Source of the DNA: Nocardioides faecalis
GTDB taxonomy: Bacteria; Actinomycetota; Actinomycetes; Propionibacteriales; Nocardioidaceae
Length of the DNA: 64,000 nucleotides
Assembly (NCBI RefSeq): GCF_018388425.1
Contig: NZ_CP074406.1
Coordinates: forward strand, 2,914,001 to 2,978,000
Direction: 5' to 3'
Shown here: piece after piece, positions 37,972 through 46,583 of the stretch
Layout of the letters: every line of letters starts with the position of its first letter
Position numbering within the stretch: position 1 is the stretch's first letter
Made by a program: the position numbers and the translations under genes
Notes under the pieces: generated by a model
What the model was told of the DNA's origin: nothing
The model's input: only the letters and a program-made list of their open reading frames with translations
Databases searched by the model: none

Positions 37972-37977
37972 TACCCT
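37972..37977 (+). promoter_or_regulatory. Leaderless -10 box TACCCT for the cyclase gene
   Basis: TACCCT ends 7 bases before the GTG of the cyclase gene, divergent from the MoxR promoter. Confidence 0.5.
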
Positions 37978-37984
37978 GCCGGGC

Positions 37985-38818
37985 GTGGACGTCCTCGCAC
38001 TGGTTGCCGGCCTCGCGTGCCTGCTCCTGGCCGCGGCGATCGTGGTGCTGCTCGGTGAGCGGCGTCGGCTGCACCGCCGGCTGGCGCAGTCGCAGGAGGT
38101 GGTCGCGCAACTGCAGGCCGACCTGGGCGCGGCGCTGCGCCCGCCCCCGGCGTCGACACCGACCGAGCGGGCCGTGCGCCGGGTGATCCGCACCGCCTCG
38201 CGGGTCCGCGAGCAGGGCATCACCGGCCTGGTGCAGGACACGCTGGAGGGGCTGCAGGTGTGGGCGGGCCAGGAGCGCGCCGACATCCTCAACATGGCTG
38301 CCCCCGACGGCACCGTGACGCTCTTCTTCTCCGATATCGAGGACTCGACCACGCTCAACCACCGGCTCGGCGACACGGCGTGGATGAGGGTCCTCACCGC
38401 GCACTCGCGGGTGCTGCGGGGCCGGATCGAGAAGTACCGGGGCCGGGTGGTGAAGACCGCCGGCGACGGGTTCATGGTCGCCTTCCGCGACCCCGAGGCC
38501 GCCTGCCGGGCGGCGACCGGCATCCAGCGGGACCTGCGCCGCGACCTGACCCTGAGGCGCTACGGCGGGGTGCGGGTGCGGATCGGGGTGCACACCGGCC
38601 AGGTGGTGGCCCGCGACGGCGACTACTTCGGGCGGGACGTGGCGATGGCGGCGCGGGTCGCCGACCGCGCGTGCGGTGGTGAGGTGCTGCTCAGCGACGC
38701 GGTGCGCGAGGCGCTGGGTGAGGACACCGTGCTGCGGCTGGAGGAGCTGGAGCCGGTCGAGCTCAAGGGCCTGCCCGGCGCGCACGTGCTGTGGCGGGTG
38801 CTGCCGCGGGTGGGCTGA
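37985..38818 (+). CDS. Membrane-anchored class III nucleotide cyclase
   Basis: 277 residues. One N-terminal membrane helix (LALVAGLACLLLAAAIVVLL), a coiled-coil linker, then a class III adenylate/guanylate cyclase domain: metal-binding Asp in LFFSDIEDSTTLNHRLGD, KYRGRVVKTAGDGFMVAF with the second Asp, and GVHTGQVVARDGDYFGRDVA. In the transition-state motif (usually V-N-x-A-A-R) the Asn is Ala: VAMAARV, with Arg retained, so activity may be reduced or the enzyme may use another residue. GTG is 7 bases after TACCCT. Divergent from the MoxR operon. Confidence 0.9.
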   Translation: MDVLALVAGLACLLLAAAIVVLLGERRRLHRRLAQSQEVVAQLQADLGAALRPPPASTPTERAVRRVIRTASRVREQGITGLVQDTLEGLQVWAGQERADILNMAAPDGTVTLFFSDIEDSTTLNHRLGDTAWMRVLTAHSRVLRGRIEKYRGRVVKTAGDGFMVAFRDPEAACRAATGIQRDLRRDLTLRRYGGVRVRIGVHTGQVVARDGDYFGRDVAMAARVADRACGGEVLLSDAVREALGEDTVLRLEELEPVELKGLPGAHVLWRVLPRVG

Positions 38819-38840
38819 GGATCCTCAGCCCACCCGCGGC
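38803..38840. terminator. 38-bp perfect palindrome between convergent genes
   Basis: 19 bases (GCCGCGGGTGGGCTGAGGA) are followed immediately by their exact reverse complement. The palindrome includes the cyclase TGA and ends 55 bases before the stop of the convergent thiolase-like gene. As RNA it would fold into a near-continuous 17-bp stem with a 4-base loop in either direction, an effective bidirectional terminator. Confidence 0.75.
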
Positions 38841-38895
38841 GTCACCAGGTGTTCTCTCGACCCACCCGGGCCAGAGGGTCAGTCGCCGAGCGGGC

Positions 38896-40107
38896 TCAGC
38901 GGACCAGCAGGACCGAGGAGCCGTGCCCGAACAGCCCCTGGTTGGCGCTGATGCCGACCCGGGCGCCCTCGACCTGGCGGCCGGTCGCCTGGCCGCGCAG
39001 CTGCCAGGTCAGCTCGCACACCTGCGCGATCGCCTGCGCCGGGACGGCCTCGCCGAAGCACGCCAGCCCACCGGAGGGGTTGACCGGGATCCGGCCGCCG
39101 ACCGTGGTGTCCCCGGCCCGCAGCAGCGCCTCGGCCTCGCCGCGCTTGCACAGCCCCAGGTCCTCGATCCAGTCCAGCTCGAGGGCGGTGGACAGGTCGT
39201 AGACCTCGGCCACGTCGACGTCGGCCGGCTCGACGCCGGCCTCCTCGTAGGCGGCCCGGGCGATCGACTCCTTGAAGGTCAGCTCGCCGGCGCCCACCGC
39301 GGCGGTGGAGTCGGTCGAGAGCAGCGGCATGTCGATCACGGTGTTCGGGAAGCTCGGGGTGACCGTGGAGACCGCGGCGACCCGCACCGGCTCGCTGATG
39401 CCGTGCCGCCGCGCATAGTCGGCGCTGGTCAGCACGACCGCGGCGGCACCGTCGGAGGTCGCGCAGATGTCGAGCAGGTGCAGCGGGTCGGAGACGACCG
39501 GCGAGGCCAGCACGTCCTCGACGCTGGTCTCCTTGCGGAAGCGGGCGTACGGGTTCTCCAGGCCGTGCCGGGCGTTCTTCACCTTCACCGCGGCGAAGTC
39601 CTCCGACGTGGCGCCGTACAGGTCCATCCGGCGCCGGGCGTAGAGCGCGAAGTACGCCGGGTTCGTCATGCCGAGCAGGCGGAACCGCAGCCAGTCGGGG
39701 TCGTTCCACCGCTCGCCCGCGTTCGGTGCCAGGAAGCCCTTGGGGGTGGTGTCGGCACCCACCACGAGCGCGACCTCGCACAGTCCGGCCATGATCCGGG
39801 CGCGGGCGGTGTCGATGGCCTGCGCACCCGTGGCGCAGGCGGCGTACGACGTCGCGATCCGCGCGCCGTTCCAGCCCAGCGCGGAGGCGAAGGTGGAGCC
39901 GGCGACGTAGCCGGCGTAGCCGTTGCGGACGGTCTCGCCGCCGACGACCAGGTCGACGTCGGTCCACGCGATGCCGGCGTCGGCCAGCGCGGCCCGCGCC
40001 GCGTGCACGCCGTACTCCACGAAGTTGCGGCCCCACTTGCCCCAGGGGTGCATGCCGACGCCCGCGACGGCGACCTCCGGCCGGCCGGTGCTGGTGCTGG
40101 TGCTCAT
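38896..40107 (-). CDS. Thiolase-like protein (SCP2/lipid-transfer type)
   Basis: 403 residues. Thiolase superfamily: VAGVGMHPWGKWG at the start, acyl-Cys loop SYAACATGAQAI, and a C-terminal region NPSGGLACFGEAVPAQ. The canonical G-H-P motif and the final C-x-G are replaced (FGEAVP, GHGSSVLL), so ordinary Claisen thiolysis is unlikely. This pattern is seen in SCP2-thiolase-like proteins such as steroid side-chain aldolases that pair with DUF35 proteins, and a DUF35 gene precedes it with a 4-base overlap. ATG has GAGGAGGGCGAGG upstream. Substrate unknown; other steroid genes are not visible here. Confidence 0.88.
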   Translation of the reverse strand: MSTSTSTGRPEVAVAGVGMHPWGKWGRNFVEYGVHAARAALADAGIAWTDVDLVVGGETVRNGYAGYVAGSTFASALGWNGARIATSYAACATGAQAIDTARARIMAGLCEVALVVGADTTPKGFLAPNAGERWNDPDWLRFRLLGMTNPAYFALYARRRMDLYGATSEDFAAVKVKNARHGLENPYARFRKETSVEDVLASPVVSDPLHLLDICATSDGAAAVVLTSADYARRHGISEPVRVAAVSTVTPSFPNTVIDMPLLSTDSTAAVGAGELTFKESIARAAYEEAGVEPADVDVAEVYDLSTALELDWIEDLGLCKRGEAEALLRAGDTTVGGRIPVNPSGGLACFGEAVPAQAIAQVCELTWQLRGQATGRQVEGARVGISANQGLFGHGSSVLLVR

Positions 40108-40598
40108 GCCTCGCCCTCCTCGGCGACCGGCTTCCACCGGTAGATCGTGCGCTCGCCGGTCTCGTCGACGTTCAGCGTCTCCACCACGAGCTCGACCTGG
40201 GCACCGACGCGCAGGTCGGCCACGCCGTAGCCGTCGGCGACCTGGCCGAGCACCACGATGCCCTCGGGCAGCTCGACGGCCGCCAGCGCGAACGGCTCGT
40301 AGGTCTCCCCGCGCGGCACGTACGGCGGCGGCGGCTGGTACTGCGCGTCGGTGTAGGACCACACCGTGCCGCGGCGCGAGAGCTCGACGCTCTCGTGCTC
40401 GGTGCCGTCGCAGGCGGGGTTGCTGCAGAAGAAGGCGCCGGCGTTCCCCGCGTCGTTCCCAGTGTCGGTCCCAGCACCGCCGGCGACCGGCGGGAAGACG
40501 ACGTTGCTGCAGCGGGTGCAGCGTGAGGCGAGCAGGTGCGGTTCCTCACCAGTGCTGAACCAGCCCGCGATCACGGGGCTGACGGACGGGGCGGTCAT
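40104..40598 (-). CDS. DUF35 zinc-ribbon/OB-fold acyl-CoA-associated protein
   Basis: 164 residues. A Cys-rich rubredoxin-like zinc ribbon (LLASRCTRCSNVVFPP with a second Cys pair FFCSNPACDG) precedes an OB fold (GTVWSYTDAQYQPPPPY, LGQVADGYGVADLRVG). DUF35 proteins form complexes with thiolase-like enzymes and bind CoA esters. ATG has GGAG about 9 bases upstream. It overlaps the thiolase-like gene by four bases, so the two make a unit. Confidence 0.92.
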   Translation of the reverse strand: MTAPSVSPVIAGWFSTGEEPHLLASRCTRCSNVVFPPVAGGAGTDTGNDAGNAGAFFCSNPACDGTEHESVELSRRGTVWSYTDAQYQPPPPYVPRGETYEPFALAAVELPEGIVVLGQVADGYGVADLRVGAQVELVVETLNVDETGERTIYRWKPVAEEGEA

Positions 40599-40667
40599 GG
40601 CTCACACTCCTGCAACTAGAACGGCGAGGCGATGCTAGCGGCAGGCCGGATCACCGTGACGCAGGGC

Positions 40668-42536
40668 TCACTCCGCAGGATCGGCGTCCGGCTTCGGCTT
40701 CGGCTTCGCCTCGGGCTTCTCGCAGCGCACGGTGTCGGCCGGGGTGTAGACGGTGTGGAACTTCTCGCGGCGCTCGACCTGCGCGGAACCTGCCTTGCGG
40801 AAGACCCGGGTGACGTCGACCTGGAAGCCCGAGTAGCCGGTGAACGGCTCGCAGTCGGGGGTGTCCAGGGTGCGGGTGGCCGGCGGCTTGAACGCGTAGC
40901 GCTCGGAGGTGACCGACTCGATGTCCCAGATCTTGGTGGACCACATCTGCACCGTCACCACGCCCTGGGAGGAGTAGCTGCTCGGCTTCACCTTCGCGCT
41001 GACCAGGACGCCGTACGGCGTGTTGTTGCGGAACCGCAGGTCGACGGTCGGCCAGGCCACGGTGGCCTCGCGGCCCACCGGGTAGCGGTCGATGTAGAAG
41101 GAGTGCGGCTTGTGCTGCACGTCCTCGAGACCGGCGAAGAACATCGCGTTGAACACGGTGGTGGCCATCTGCGAGACGCCGCCGCCGAGGTCCTTGCGCA
41201 GGATGCCGTTGCTGATGATGTAGCCGGAGGTGAACCCGTTCTCGGCGGTGCGCTCCCCCACGGTCTTGTTCAGGGAGAACTCCTCACCGGGCTTGAGCAG
41301 GGTGCCGTCGATCAGCTCCGCGGCGCGGCCGATGTTGACGTTGCGGTAGTCCGCGTGCGGGTAGAAGGTCTGGAACTCCGAGACCTTCTCGGTGATCTTG
41401 AGCGCCTTGGCGTCGTCGGTGGTGAACGCGGCGTCGGTGACCTTCGCGGCGACCTCGGCGCGCCGGGCGTCCTTCGGCGCGGTGAGCAGCCCGGTGAAGA
41501 CCCGGGTGACCTCGGCGGGGTCGAAGGTGACGCCGGGCTTGGCGGGCACGACCTTCGGCTTGCCCCGGACCAGCCGGACGCTGGCGTCGACGGGCTTGCC
41601 GGCGCTGGTGGCGTCCTCGACGAGCCTGGTCAGCACCTTGGTGTCGACCTCGGGCACCAGGCGGCCGTCCTGAGGCTTCATCGACAACGCCGGCGCGTAG
41701 TCGCGGGGGCGCAGCCGCACGTCGTTCTTGCCGAAGACCAGCACCACGGGGTTCGCCATCGCCGGGTTGGCGAAGGTCTCGACGGCCTCGGCCACGTCCT
41801 CGGTGTCGATGTCCGGCTCGGCCGGGCCGACCTGCAGCTCCACGGAGTCCTCGCCGGCGAGGAAGGCGTCGGTCAGCGCGACCCGGGCGGCGTCGCGGTC
41901 CACCGCGACGCCCGGAGCAGGCTTCGTGGTCTGCACGCCGTCGCCGGAGAAGACGACGGTGCCGTCCTTGGGCGGGGTGCCGAGGCCCTCGGAGATCTCG
42001 TCGAGCTTGGCCGCCAACCGCTCCTCGTCGACGGTGACCACCGCGTCGACGTCGTCACCGGCGGTGAAGTAGTCCCACTGCCGGCGCGGGTGCCAGCTGG
42101 CGCCGGCCCCGGCGGCGTCCACGGAGGCGATGAGGTCGACCTGCATCCCGACGTCGGCGGGGTCCACCTTCGCCGAGCGGTCCCGCGAGGAGCCGGACTT
42201 GGCGACGGTGACCTCGATCGGCTTCCCGGTGCGGTCCTCGAAGACCTCCGCGAGGCGGGCGACCGCCTCGTCGCGGCTCAGTCCGCCCACGTCGACGCCC
42301 GAGATGGTGGTGCCGAGCGGGACCTTGTCTCCGGCCACCGCCCAGGCGGCGGCGTAGCCGCCCGTGACGAGCACCACGAGCGCCACCACGACAGCGACGA
42401 CCGCGCGTCCTCCCGGACGCTCGGACTTCGGCTGTGACTTCGGCTGTGACTTCTGCTGTGACTTCGGCTGCGACTTCGGCTTCGGCGTCGGCTTGGCCGT
42501 CGGCTTCGGCTGCTTCGGCGGCTTGCTGGCACTCAC
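40668..42536 (-). CDS. VanW family cell-wall protein
   Basis: 622 residues. A basic Lys/Pro/Ser/Gln-rich cytoplasmic tail, one membrane helix (AVVAVVVALVVLVTGGYAAAW), then extracytoplasmic repeats of a peptidoglycan-binding-like fold (SGVDVGGLSRDEAVARL), and a C-terminal VanW domain (RTAENGFTSGYII, LGGGVSQMATTVFNA, SFYIDRYPVGREATVAW). VanW proteins occur with glycopeptide resistance and cell-wall remodelling; function unproven. GTG was chosen because TAGGAT ends 7 bases upstream; ATG three codons earlier lies inside that box. Confidence 0.9.
   Translation of the reverse strand: MSASKPPKQPKPTAKPTPKPKSQPKSQQKSQPKSQPKSERPGGRAVVAVVVALVVLVTGGYAAAWAVAGDKVPLGTTISGVDVGGLSRDEAVARLAEVFEDRTGKPIEVTVAKSGSSRDRSAKVDPADVGMQVDLIASVDAAGAGASWHPRRQWDYFTAGDDVDAVVTVDEERLAAKLDEISEGLGTPPKDGTVVFSGDGVQTTKPAPGVAVDRDAARVALTDAFLAGEDSVELQVGPAEPDIDTEDVAEAVETFANPAMANPVVLVFGKNDVRLRPRDYAPALSMKPQDGRLVPEVDTKVLTRLVEDATSAGKPVDASVRLVRGKPKVVPAKPGVTFDPAEVTRVFTGLLTAPKDARRAEVAAKVTDAAFTTDDAKALKITEKVSEFQTFYPHADYRNVNIGRAAELIDGTLLKPGEEFSLNKTVGERTAENGFTSGYIISNGILRKDLGGGVSQMATTVFNAMFFAGLEDVQHKPHSFYIDRYPVGREATVAWPTVDLRFRNNTPYGVLVSAKVKPSSYSSQGVVTVQMWSTKIWDIESVTSERYAFKPPATRTLDTPDCEPFTGYSGFQVDVTRVFRKAGSAQVERREKFHTVYTPADTVRCEKPEAKPKPKPDADPAE
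42424..42483 (-). repeat. 12-bp in-frame tandem repeat (PKSQ), five copies
   Basis: Five 12-base units (plus-strand consensus GACTTCGGCTGT) encode Pro-Lys-Ser-Gln repeats in the cytoplasmic tail of the VanW protein. Confidence 0.85.
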
Positions 42537-42543
42537 GCGCGTC

Positions 42544-42549
42544 ATCCTA
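42544..42549 (-). promoter_or_regulatory. Leaderless -10 box TAGGAT for the VanW gene
   Basis: TAGGAT ends 7 bases before the GTG. Its first three bases are the TAG stop codon of the upstream gene and it also contains a non-used ATG. Confidence 0.45.
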
Positions 42550-42960
42550 AGTAGCACGGTCAGGGCTGGCCGCATCGTTGCGGCGGCGCGGGCGCGTCGT
42601 CGAGGCGACGCCGGCGGCGAGGACGACGGCCGCCGCGCCCAGCAGCAGGTAGCCCGCGACGTCGTTGGAGACCACCAGGTCACCCTCGCGGCGCTCCGGT
42701 GTCAGCACCGCGACCATCGCCACCCAGCCCAGCGCGAAAGGCAGCCGCGCCCACCAGCCCGGCGGCAGCGCGGCGAGCGTGGCGATGGTCGCGGCCAGGC
42801 CCAGCGCCAGGCCCCACAGGTAGTCGTGCAGCGCCACCGTGGCCAGCGACACCGCGGCGCCGAGCAGCAGGCACGGCGCCACGGCCACGGCGCGCAGCCC
42901 CCAGCGGGCGGGTCGGGCAGGCCGTGCAGGCCGTGCGGGTCCGGCGGGTGCGGTGCTCAC
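42547..42960 (-). CDS. Small integral membrane protein (DUF6113-like)
   Basis: 137 residues with four hydrophobic helices and an N-terminal [13 protein letters not shown] repeat. Helices with [19 protein letters not shown] and [18 protein letters not shown]. Position directly after mshB (GTGA overlap) and the helix layout match small DUF6113-type proteins of actinobacteria, which have no known function. GTG start. Confidence 0.7.
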   Translation of the reverse strand: MSTAPAGPARPARPARPARWGLRAVAVAPCLLLGAAVSLATVALHDYLWGLALGLAATIATLAALPPGWWARLPFALGWVAMVAVLTPERREGDLVVSNDVAGYLLLGAAAVVLAAGVASTTRPRRRNDAASPDRAT

Positions 42961-43883
42961 CCCGCGGGAATGCCGGCGAAGAGGTCGGTCTCCCATCCCG
43001 TGGCCGGGTCGACCTCGCCGCGCACGCCCTGGACCAGCCGATACTGCTCGCGGGCGAACGCCTGGGAGCCCATGTTGTTCGACAGCGCGAAGAACGGGCC
43101 GTCGGTGGTGATCTGGGTGGCGTGGGCGCGCAGCGCGTCCAGCTTGCGCTCCAGGTACGGCGTGGCGTCGACCTCGCAGTCGATGTCCTCGTCCGAGCGG
43201 AAGAACTGCGGCAGCGGGCCGTCGGGGTCCATTCCCTCGAAGGTGGTGGTGTCTCCGGCGTCGCGCAGTGCGCGCAGGCCCTCGCGGGTGCGGCTCTCCG
43301 ACATCGCGCCCCAGTAGATCTTCGAGATCGCCCACGCCTCGCCCAGGTCGCGGCGGTACGACGGCGCGGCGGCCAGCTGGGCGCCGTACATCGCGACCCG
43401 GTGGGCCTGGATGTGGTCGGGGTGGCCGTAGCCGCCGAACTCGTCGTAGGTGATGAGCACCTGCGGGCGGACCTCGCGGATCACCGCAACCAGGTGGGTG
43501 GCCGCCTCGGTGAGGTCGGCGTTCCAGAACGCGTTGTCGTGGATGTCGTCGGCGGGGATCGCGTGGCCGTCGGGGTGCCACTTCATCCCGGAGTCGCGGT
43601 AGGTGCCGAAGCCGCCGAGGAAGCGGTGGTCGGTGACACCGAGACAGGCCATCGCGTCGGCCAGCTCACCGCGGCGGTGCGGGCCGAGGCCGTCCTCGCG
43701 GTCGGCGGCGAGGTGCTCCAGCTCGGGCACCAGGATCTCGCCCATCTCCCCGCCGGTGCAGGTGACCAGGGTGACGCCGCGGCCCTCGGCGGCGTACTTG
43801 GCCATGGTCGCGCCCTGGCCGATCGACTCGTCGTCGGGGTGCGCGTGCACGAGGAGCAACCGATGCGCAGGGGTTTGGCTCAT
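42957..43883 (-). CDS. mshB: N-acetyl-GlcN-inositol deacetylase MshB
   Basis: 308 residues. MshB is the second committed enzyme of mycothiol synthesis, removing the acetyl group from GlcNAc-inositol. The zinc motif [15 protein letters not shown] is near residue 12, with [19 protein letters not shown] later; both His and Asp ligands are present. IGQGAT distinguishes it from Mca. ATG is 7 bases after TACGCT. Divergent from a lipoprotein gene with the two -10 boxes touching. Confidence 0.95.
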   Translation of the reverse strand: MSQTPAHRLLLVHAHPDDESIGQGATMAKYAAEGRGVTLVTCTGGEMGEILVPELEHLAADREDGLGPHRRGELADAMACLGVTDHRFLGGFGTYRDSGMKWHPDGHAIPADDIHDNAFWNADLTEAATHLVAVIREVRPQVLITYDEFGGYGHPDHIQAHRVAMYGAQLAAAPSYRRDLGEAWAISKIYWGAMSESRTREGLRALRDAGDTTTFEGMDPDGPLPQFFRSDEDIDCEVDATPYLERKLDALRAHATQITTDGPFFALSNNMGSQAFAREQYRLVQGVRGEVDPATGWETDLFAGIPAG

Positions 43884-43890
43884 GCTCCCG

Positions 43891-43896
43891 AGCGTA
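43891..43896 (-). promoter_or_regulatory. Leaderless -10 box TACGCT for mshB
   Basis: TACGCT ends 7 bases before the mshB ATG. Its outermost base (43896) is also the first base of the opposing -10 box. Confidence 0.5.
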
Positions 43897-43901
43897 ATGA
43901 T
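43896..43901 (+). promoter_or_regulatory. Weak leaderless -10 box AATGAT for the divergent lipoprotein gene
   Basis: AATGAT ends 7 bases before the chosen ATG. It keeps the A and final T of TAnnnT but not the first T. Confidence 0.35.
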
Positions 43902-43908
43902 GCACGCC

Positions 43909-45012
43909 ATGTCTGCATCGATCGGGCGGATCCTCACCCTGAGCACTCGCGGCCGTGCCACCCGCAGTGGCGTCGCGCTGCTGCTCTCCTGCGCCGGGCT
44001 CGCCGGCGTGTCCGGCTGCAGCCTGCTCGACGGCGGCAGCCGGTTGGAGGAGGCGCTGGAGCACGTGCCCGCAGGGGCCAGCACCGTCACCTTCGTCGAC
44101 CGGGCGGCGGCCGCCGACCGCCTCGACCTCGACCTCGAGACCGGTGCTGGTGACGCCGAGCTGGACCGGTGGGCCGAGGACGCCGTCGACGAGGCCTACG
44201 GCACCAAGCTGGCCGACTACACCCGGACGATGCAGGGCGCCGCGTTCAGCGACTTCGACGTGGAGTGGGAGGTCGAGGCGTTCGCCGGCGGCGCGCCGTA
44301 CCGGGTGTGGAAGCTGGACGAGGACGCCGACTTCGACGCGATCGAGAAGGACATGCTCGACGCCGGGTTCAGCCGCGAGCGCGAGGGCGCCGCACAGGGT
44401 GACGACGTCGTGCTCTCCATCGGGCTGAAGGAGGCGAACGGCACGATGGCCGGCGATCGCTACCCGGTCGCTCTGATGGGCACCACCGCGCTGGTGCCCG
44501 ACGAGCGCCTCGTCGTCACCGGCAACGTCACCGCCGCGCTGAAGACGGTGCACGACGACGCCGACTCCGCCGCCGACGCCGACGACTTCGACGAGCTGCT
44601 CGAGCGCGTCGACGACCTCGACGGCCTGGAGTACGTGTTCCTGGCCGGCGAGGGCGAGCAGACCTGCGGCCCGGCGCGCCTGGGTGACGACGGTGCAACG
44701 GGTGAGGCGACGGGTGAGGCGACGGGTGAGGCGACGCGCGAGGCGCTGGGCCGGCCCGGCGCGTTCGGCCTGTTCGTGCCGACGGACGCCGACAGCCGGG
44801 TGATCCGGGTCCTCGCCGACGACGAGGCGGCCACCGCCGACGCGGACGCGCTGCGGGCCGGCCTCGCCGACCATGCGTCCCTGTCCGAGATCGATACGAA
44901 GGTGGACAGCGACGGCGCCGCCACCGTCGTGCGCACCGGCTTCGGGGACCGGCGGTACATGGTGCGCGCACTGTTCACGCTCGACCTGCCGTTCGCCTGC
45001 GGCACCACCTGA
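43909..45012 (+). CDS. Lipoprotein of unknown function
   Basis: 367 residues. Lipoprotein signal with lipobox VSGC (Cys 37) after a long basic N-terminus. The mature protein is very acidic, with alternating helices and strands ([40 protein letters not shown]) and a GEAT repeat in a linker. Two C-terminal Cys (QTCGPAR, FACGTT) could pair. No named domain recognised. An ATG four codons upstream is an alternative start. Confidence 0.75.
   Translation: MSASIGRILTLSTRGRATRSGVALLLSCAGLAGVSGCSLLDGGSRLEEALEHVPAGASTVTFVDRAAAADRLDLDLETGAGDAELDRWAEDAVDEAYGTKLADYTRTMQGAAFSDFDVEWEVEAFAGGAPYRVWKLDEDADFDAIEKDMLDAGFSREREGAAQGDDVVLSIGLKEANGTMAGDRYPVALMGTTALVPDERLVVTGNVTAALKTVHDDADSAADADDFDELLERVDDLDGLEYVFLAGEGEQTCGPARLGDDGATGEATGEATGEATREALGRPGAFGLFVPTDADSRVIRVLADDEAATADADALRAGLADHASLSEIDTKVDSDGAATVVRTGFGDRRYMVRALFTLDLPFACGTT
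44701..44736 (+). repeat. 12-bp in-frame tandem repeat (GEAT), three copies
   Basis: Three exact 12-base units GGTGAGGCGACG encode Gly-Glu-Ala-Thr in a linker of the lipoprotein. Confidence 0.85.
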
Positions 45013-45057
45013 GCCCCCGGCCCGTGCACCTGGTGAACCCGAAGCGGTGATGCGGGG

Positions 45058-45378
45058 TCAGGAACCGGGGCGCTTGATCCGACGCGGCTCGCTGGGCAGC
45101 GGGAGCACGAACCCGGCCCGGGTCGGCGCGGGCGGTGCGGGTGCGTCGGCAGCGTCGGGGGCGTCGGGGGCGTCGTCGTAGTCCAGCCAGCCGTCGTACA
45201 TCTCGACGAGCATGTCGAGCTGGATCTCGGGGGCGTCGGTGAGGACCGCCCAGGGGTGGTCGGCGTCGTCGTCCTCGCCGGCCAGCCGCTCCCGGAGGAC
45301 CTCGGCCTCGTAGCCACCGCGCACCAACGCGAGCGCCGCGGCCCGCGCGTGCTCCTCCTCGAAGAAGATCCCCCTCAC
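45058..45378 (-). CDS. Hypothetical acidic protein
   Basis: 106 residues: an N-terminal globular part (IFFEEEHARAAALALVRGGYEAEVLRERLAGEDDDADHPW, cited in pieces: FEEEHARAAALALVRGGYEA) that looks like an ACT- or RNA-like alpha/beta unit, an acidic Asp/Ala linker and a basic end. GTG with GAGAAT 6 bases upstream as a weak -10 box. Convergent with the lipoprotein gene. Family not recognised. Confidence 0.55.
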   Translation of the reverse strand: MRGIFFEEEHARAAALALVRGGYEAEVLRERLAGEDDDADHPWAVLTDAPEIQLDMLVEMYDGWLDYDDAPDAPDAADAPAPPAPTRAGFVLPLPSEPRRIKRPGS

Positions 45379-45435
45379 CCCGCCATTCTCCCGCACCTGC
45401 ACCCGCGCGCAGAAAAAGCGGCTTCCGCCCCGCGC

Positions 45436-45441
45436 TACCGT
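45436..45441 (+). promoter_or_regulatory. Leaderless -10 box TACCGT for the 358-residue hypothetical gene
   Basis: TACCGT ends 7 bases before the GTG start. Confidence 0.45.
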
Positions 45442-45448
45442 CACCGAG

Positions 45449-46525
45449 GTGCCCGGACTGCACCTGACCCGCACCGAGGAGAACGCCGCGGAGATCGCCG
45501 CGCTCACCGCGGACGTGCTGGCCCTCGGCGGCGAGCGGGTAGGGGCGGCCGGCGCGCTGGCGGCACTCGACCGGCGGCTGCGGCGCACCTTCGCACCGCA
45601 CCCGCGGCTGCTCGGGCTCAAGGTCAGCAGCGCCTACACCTGGGAGACACCGGATCGCCGCGACCAGCAGTGGTGGCCCCAGGGCATCACCACCTCGGCC
45701 CACACCGGCATCGCCGCCGAGCACGGGCACGACGTGCTCGCCACCTCCTGGTACGCCAAGCCGCGCGGCAACGTGCGCGCCGGGTCCCGGATCAGCCTGG
45801 TCGACGTACGACGACGCCGCTACGACCACGTGCTGCTGGTCCTCCCCACGCTGAACGACGGCCGCCCGGGGCTGCAGCCGCTGCGGGCGCACGCCGGCGG
45901 GATCGTGTGGCACGGCGAGCACCTGCACGTGGCGGCGACGGGGCGCGGGTTCTTCACCTGCCGCACCGCCGACCTGCTGCGCCTGCCGGAGCACTCGCCG
46001 TACGAGACCTTCGGGCACCGCTACGTGCTGCCAGTGCGGCTCGCGCACCGCGTTGGGCACCCCGAGGGCGTCGAGCGGCTGCGGTTCTCCTTCTTCACCC
46101 TCGACCGCAGCGGGGACCAGCCGAGCCTGCTGGTCGGTGAGTACGGCTCGCCGCGGCAGACTCGGCGGTTCGCCCGGTTCGCCCTCGACGCCACCTCCGG
46201 GCTGCCGGTGCTGGACGAGTCCGGACGCGCGGTCGCCGAGGTCGACGACCGGGGCGTGACCCGGATGCAGGGCGTGGCCGTGATCGGGGACGACGTCAGG
46301 GCGGGCGAGGTGGGTGGGGGCACCTACTTCCTGACCCGCTCGCGCGGCCCGAAGCCGGGCTCGGCCTACGTCGGGCGTCCCGGGGCCTTCCGCGAGCACC
46401 GCTGGGCGACCCCGCCGGGCCCCGAGGACCTGGTGTGGTGGCCGGAGACCGGGGCACTGTGGTCGGTGACCGAGCACCCGCACCTGCGCTGGGTGTTCGC
46501 GATGCGCCCGGACTCGCTGCGCTGA
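45449..46525 (+). CDS. Hypothetical protein, possibly beta-propeller-like
   Basis: 358 residues, no signal peptide or membrane helix. An N-terminal helical part precedes beta-rich repeats (SAYTWETPDRRDQQWWPQGI, HLHVAATGRGFFTCRTADLL, DLVWWPETGALWSVTEHPHLRWVFAM) that recall propeller-type blades ending in aromatic motifs. I do not recognise a family. GTG is 7 bases after TACCGT. It lies just upstream of the purine-degradation operon but with an operator-containing gap in between. Confidence 0.65.
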   Translation: MPGLHLTRTEENAAEIAALTADVLALGGERVGAAGALAALDRRLRRTFAPHPRLLGLKVSSAYTWETPDRRDQQWWPQGITTSAHTGIAAEHGHDVLATSWYAKPRGNVRAGSRISLVDVRRRRYDHVLLVLPTLNDGRPGLQPLRAHAGGIVWHGEHLHVAATGRGFFTCRTADLLRLPEHSPYETFGHRYVLPVRLAHRVGHPEGVERLRFSFFTLDRSGDQPSLLVGEYGSPRQTRRFARFALDATSGLPVLDESGRAVAEVDDRGVTRMQGVAVIGDDVRAGEVGGGTYFLTRSRGPKPGSAYVGRPGAFREHRWATPPGPEDLVWWPETGALWSVTEHPHLRWVFAMRPDSLR

Positions 46526-46583
46526 GCCGCGGGCAGCCCGCCAGTTGCCGGGCAGCTCGTCATCGCCGAGCACTCGTAATGGC

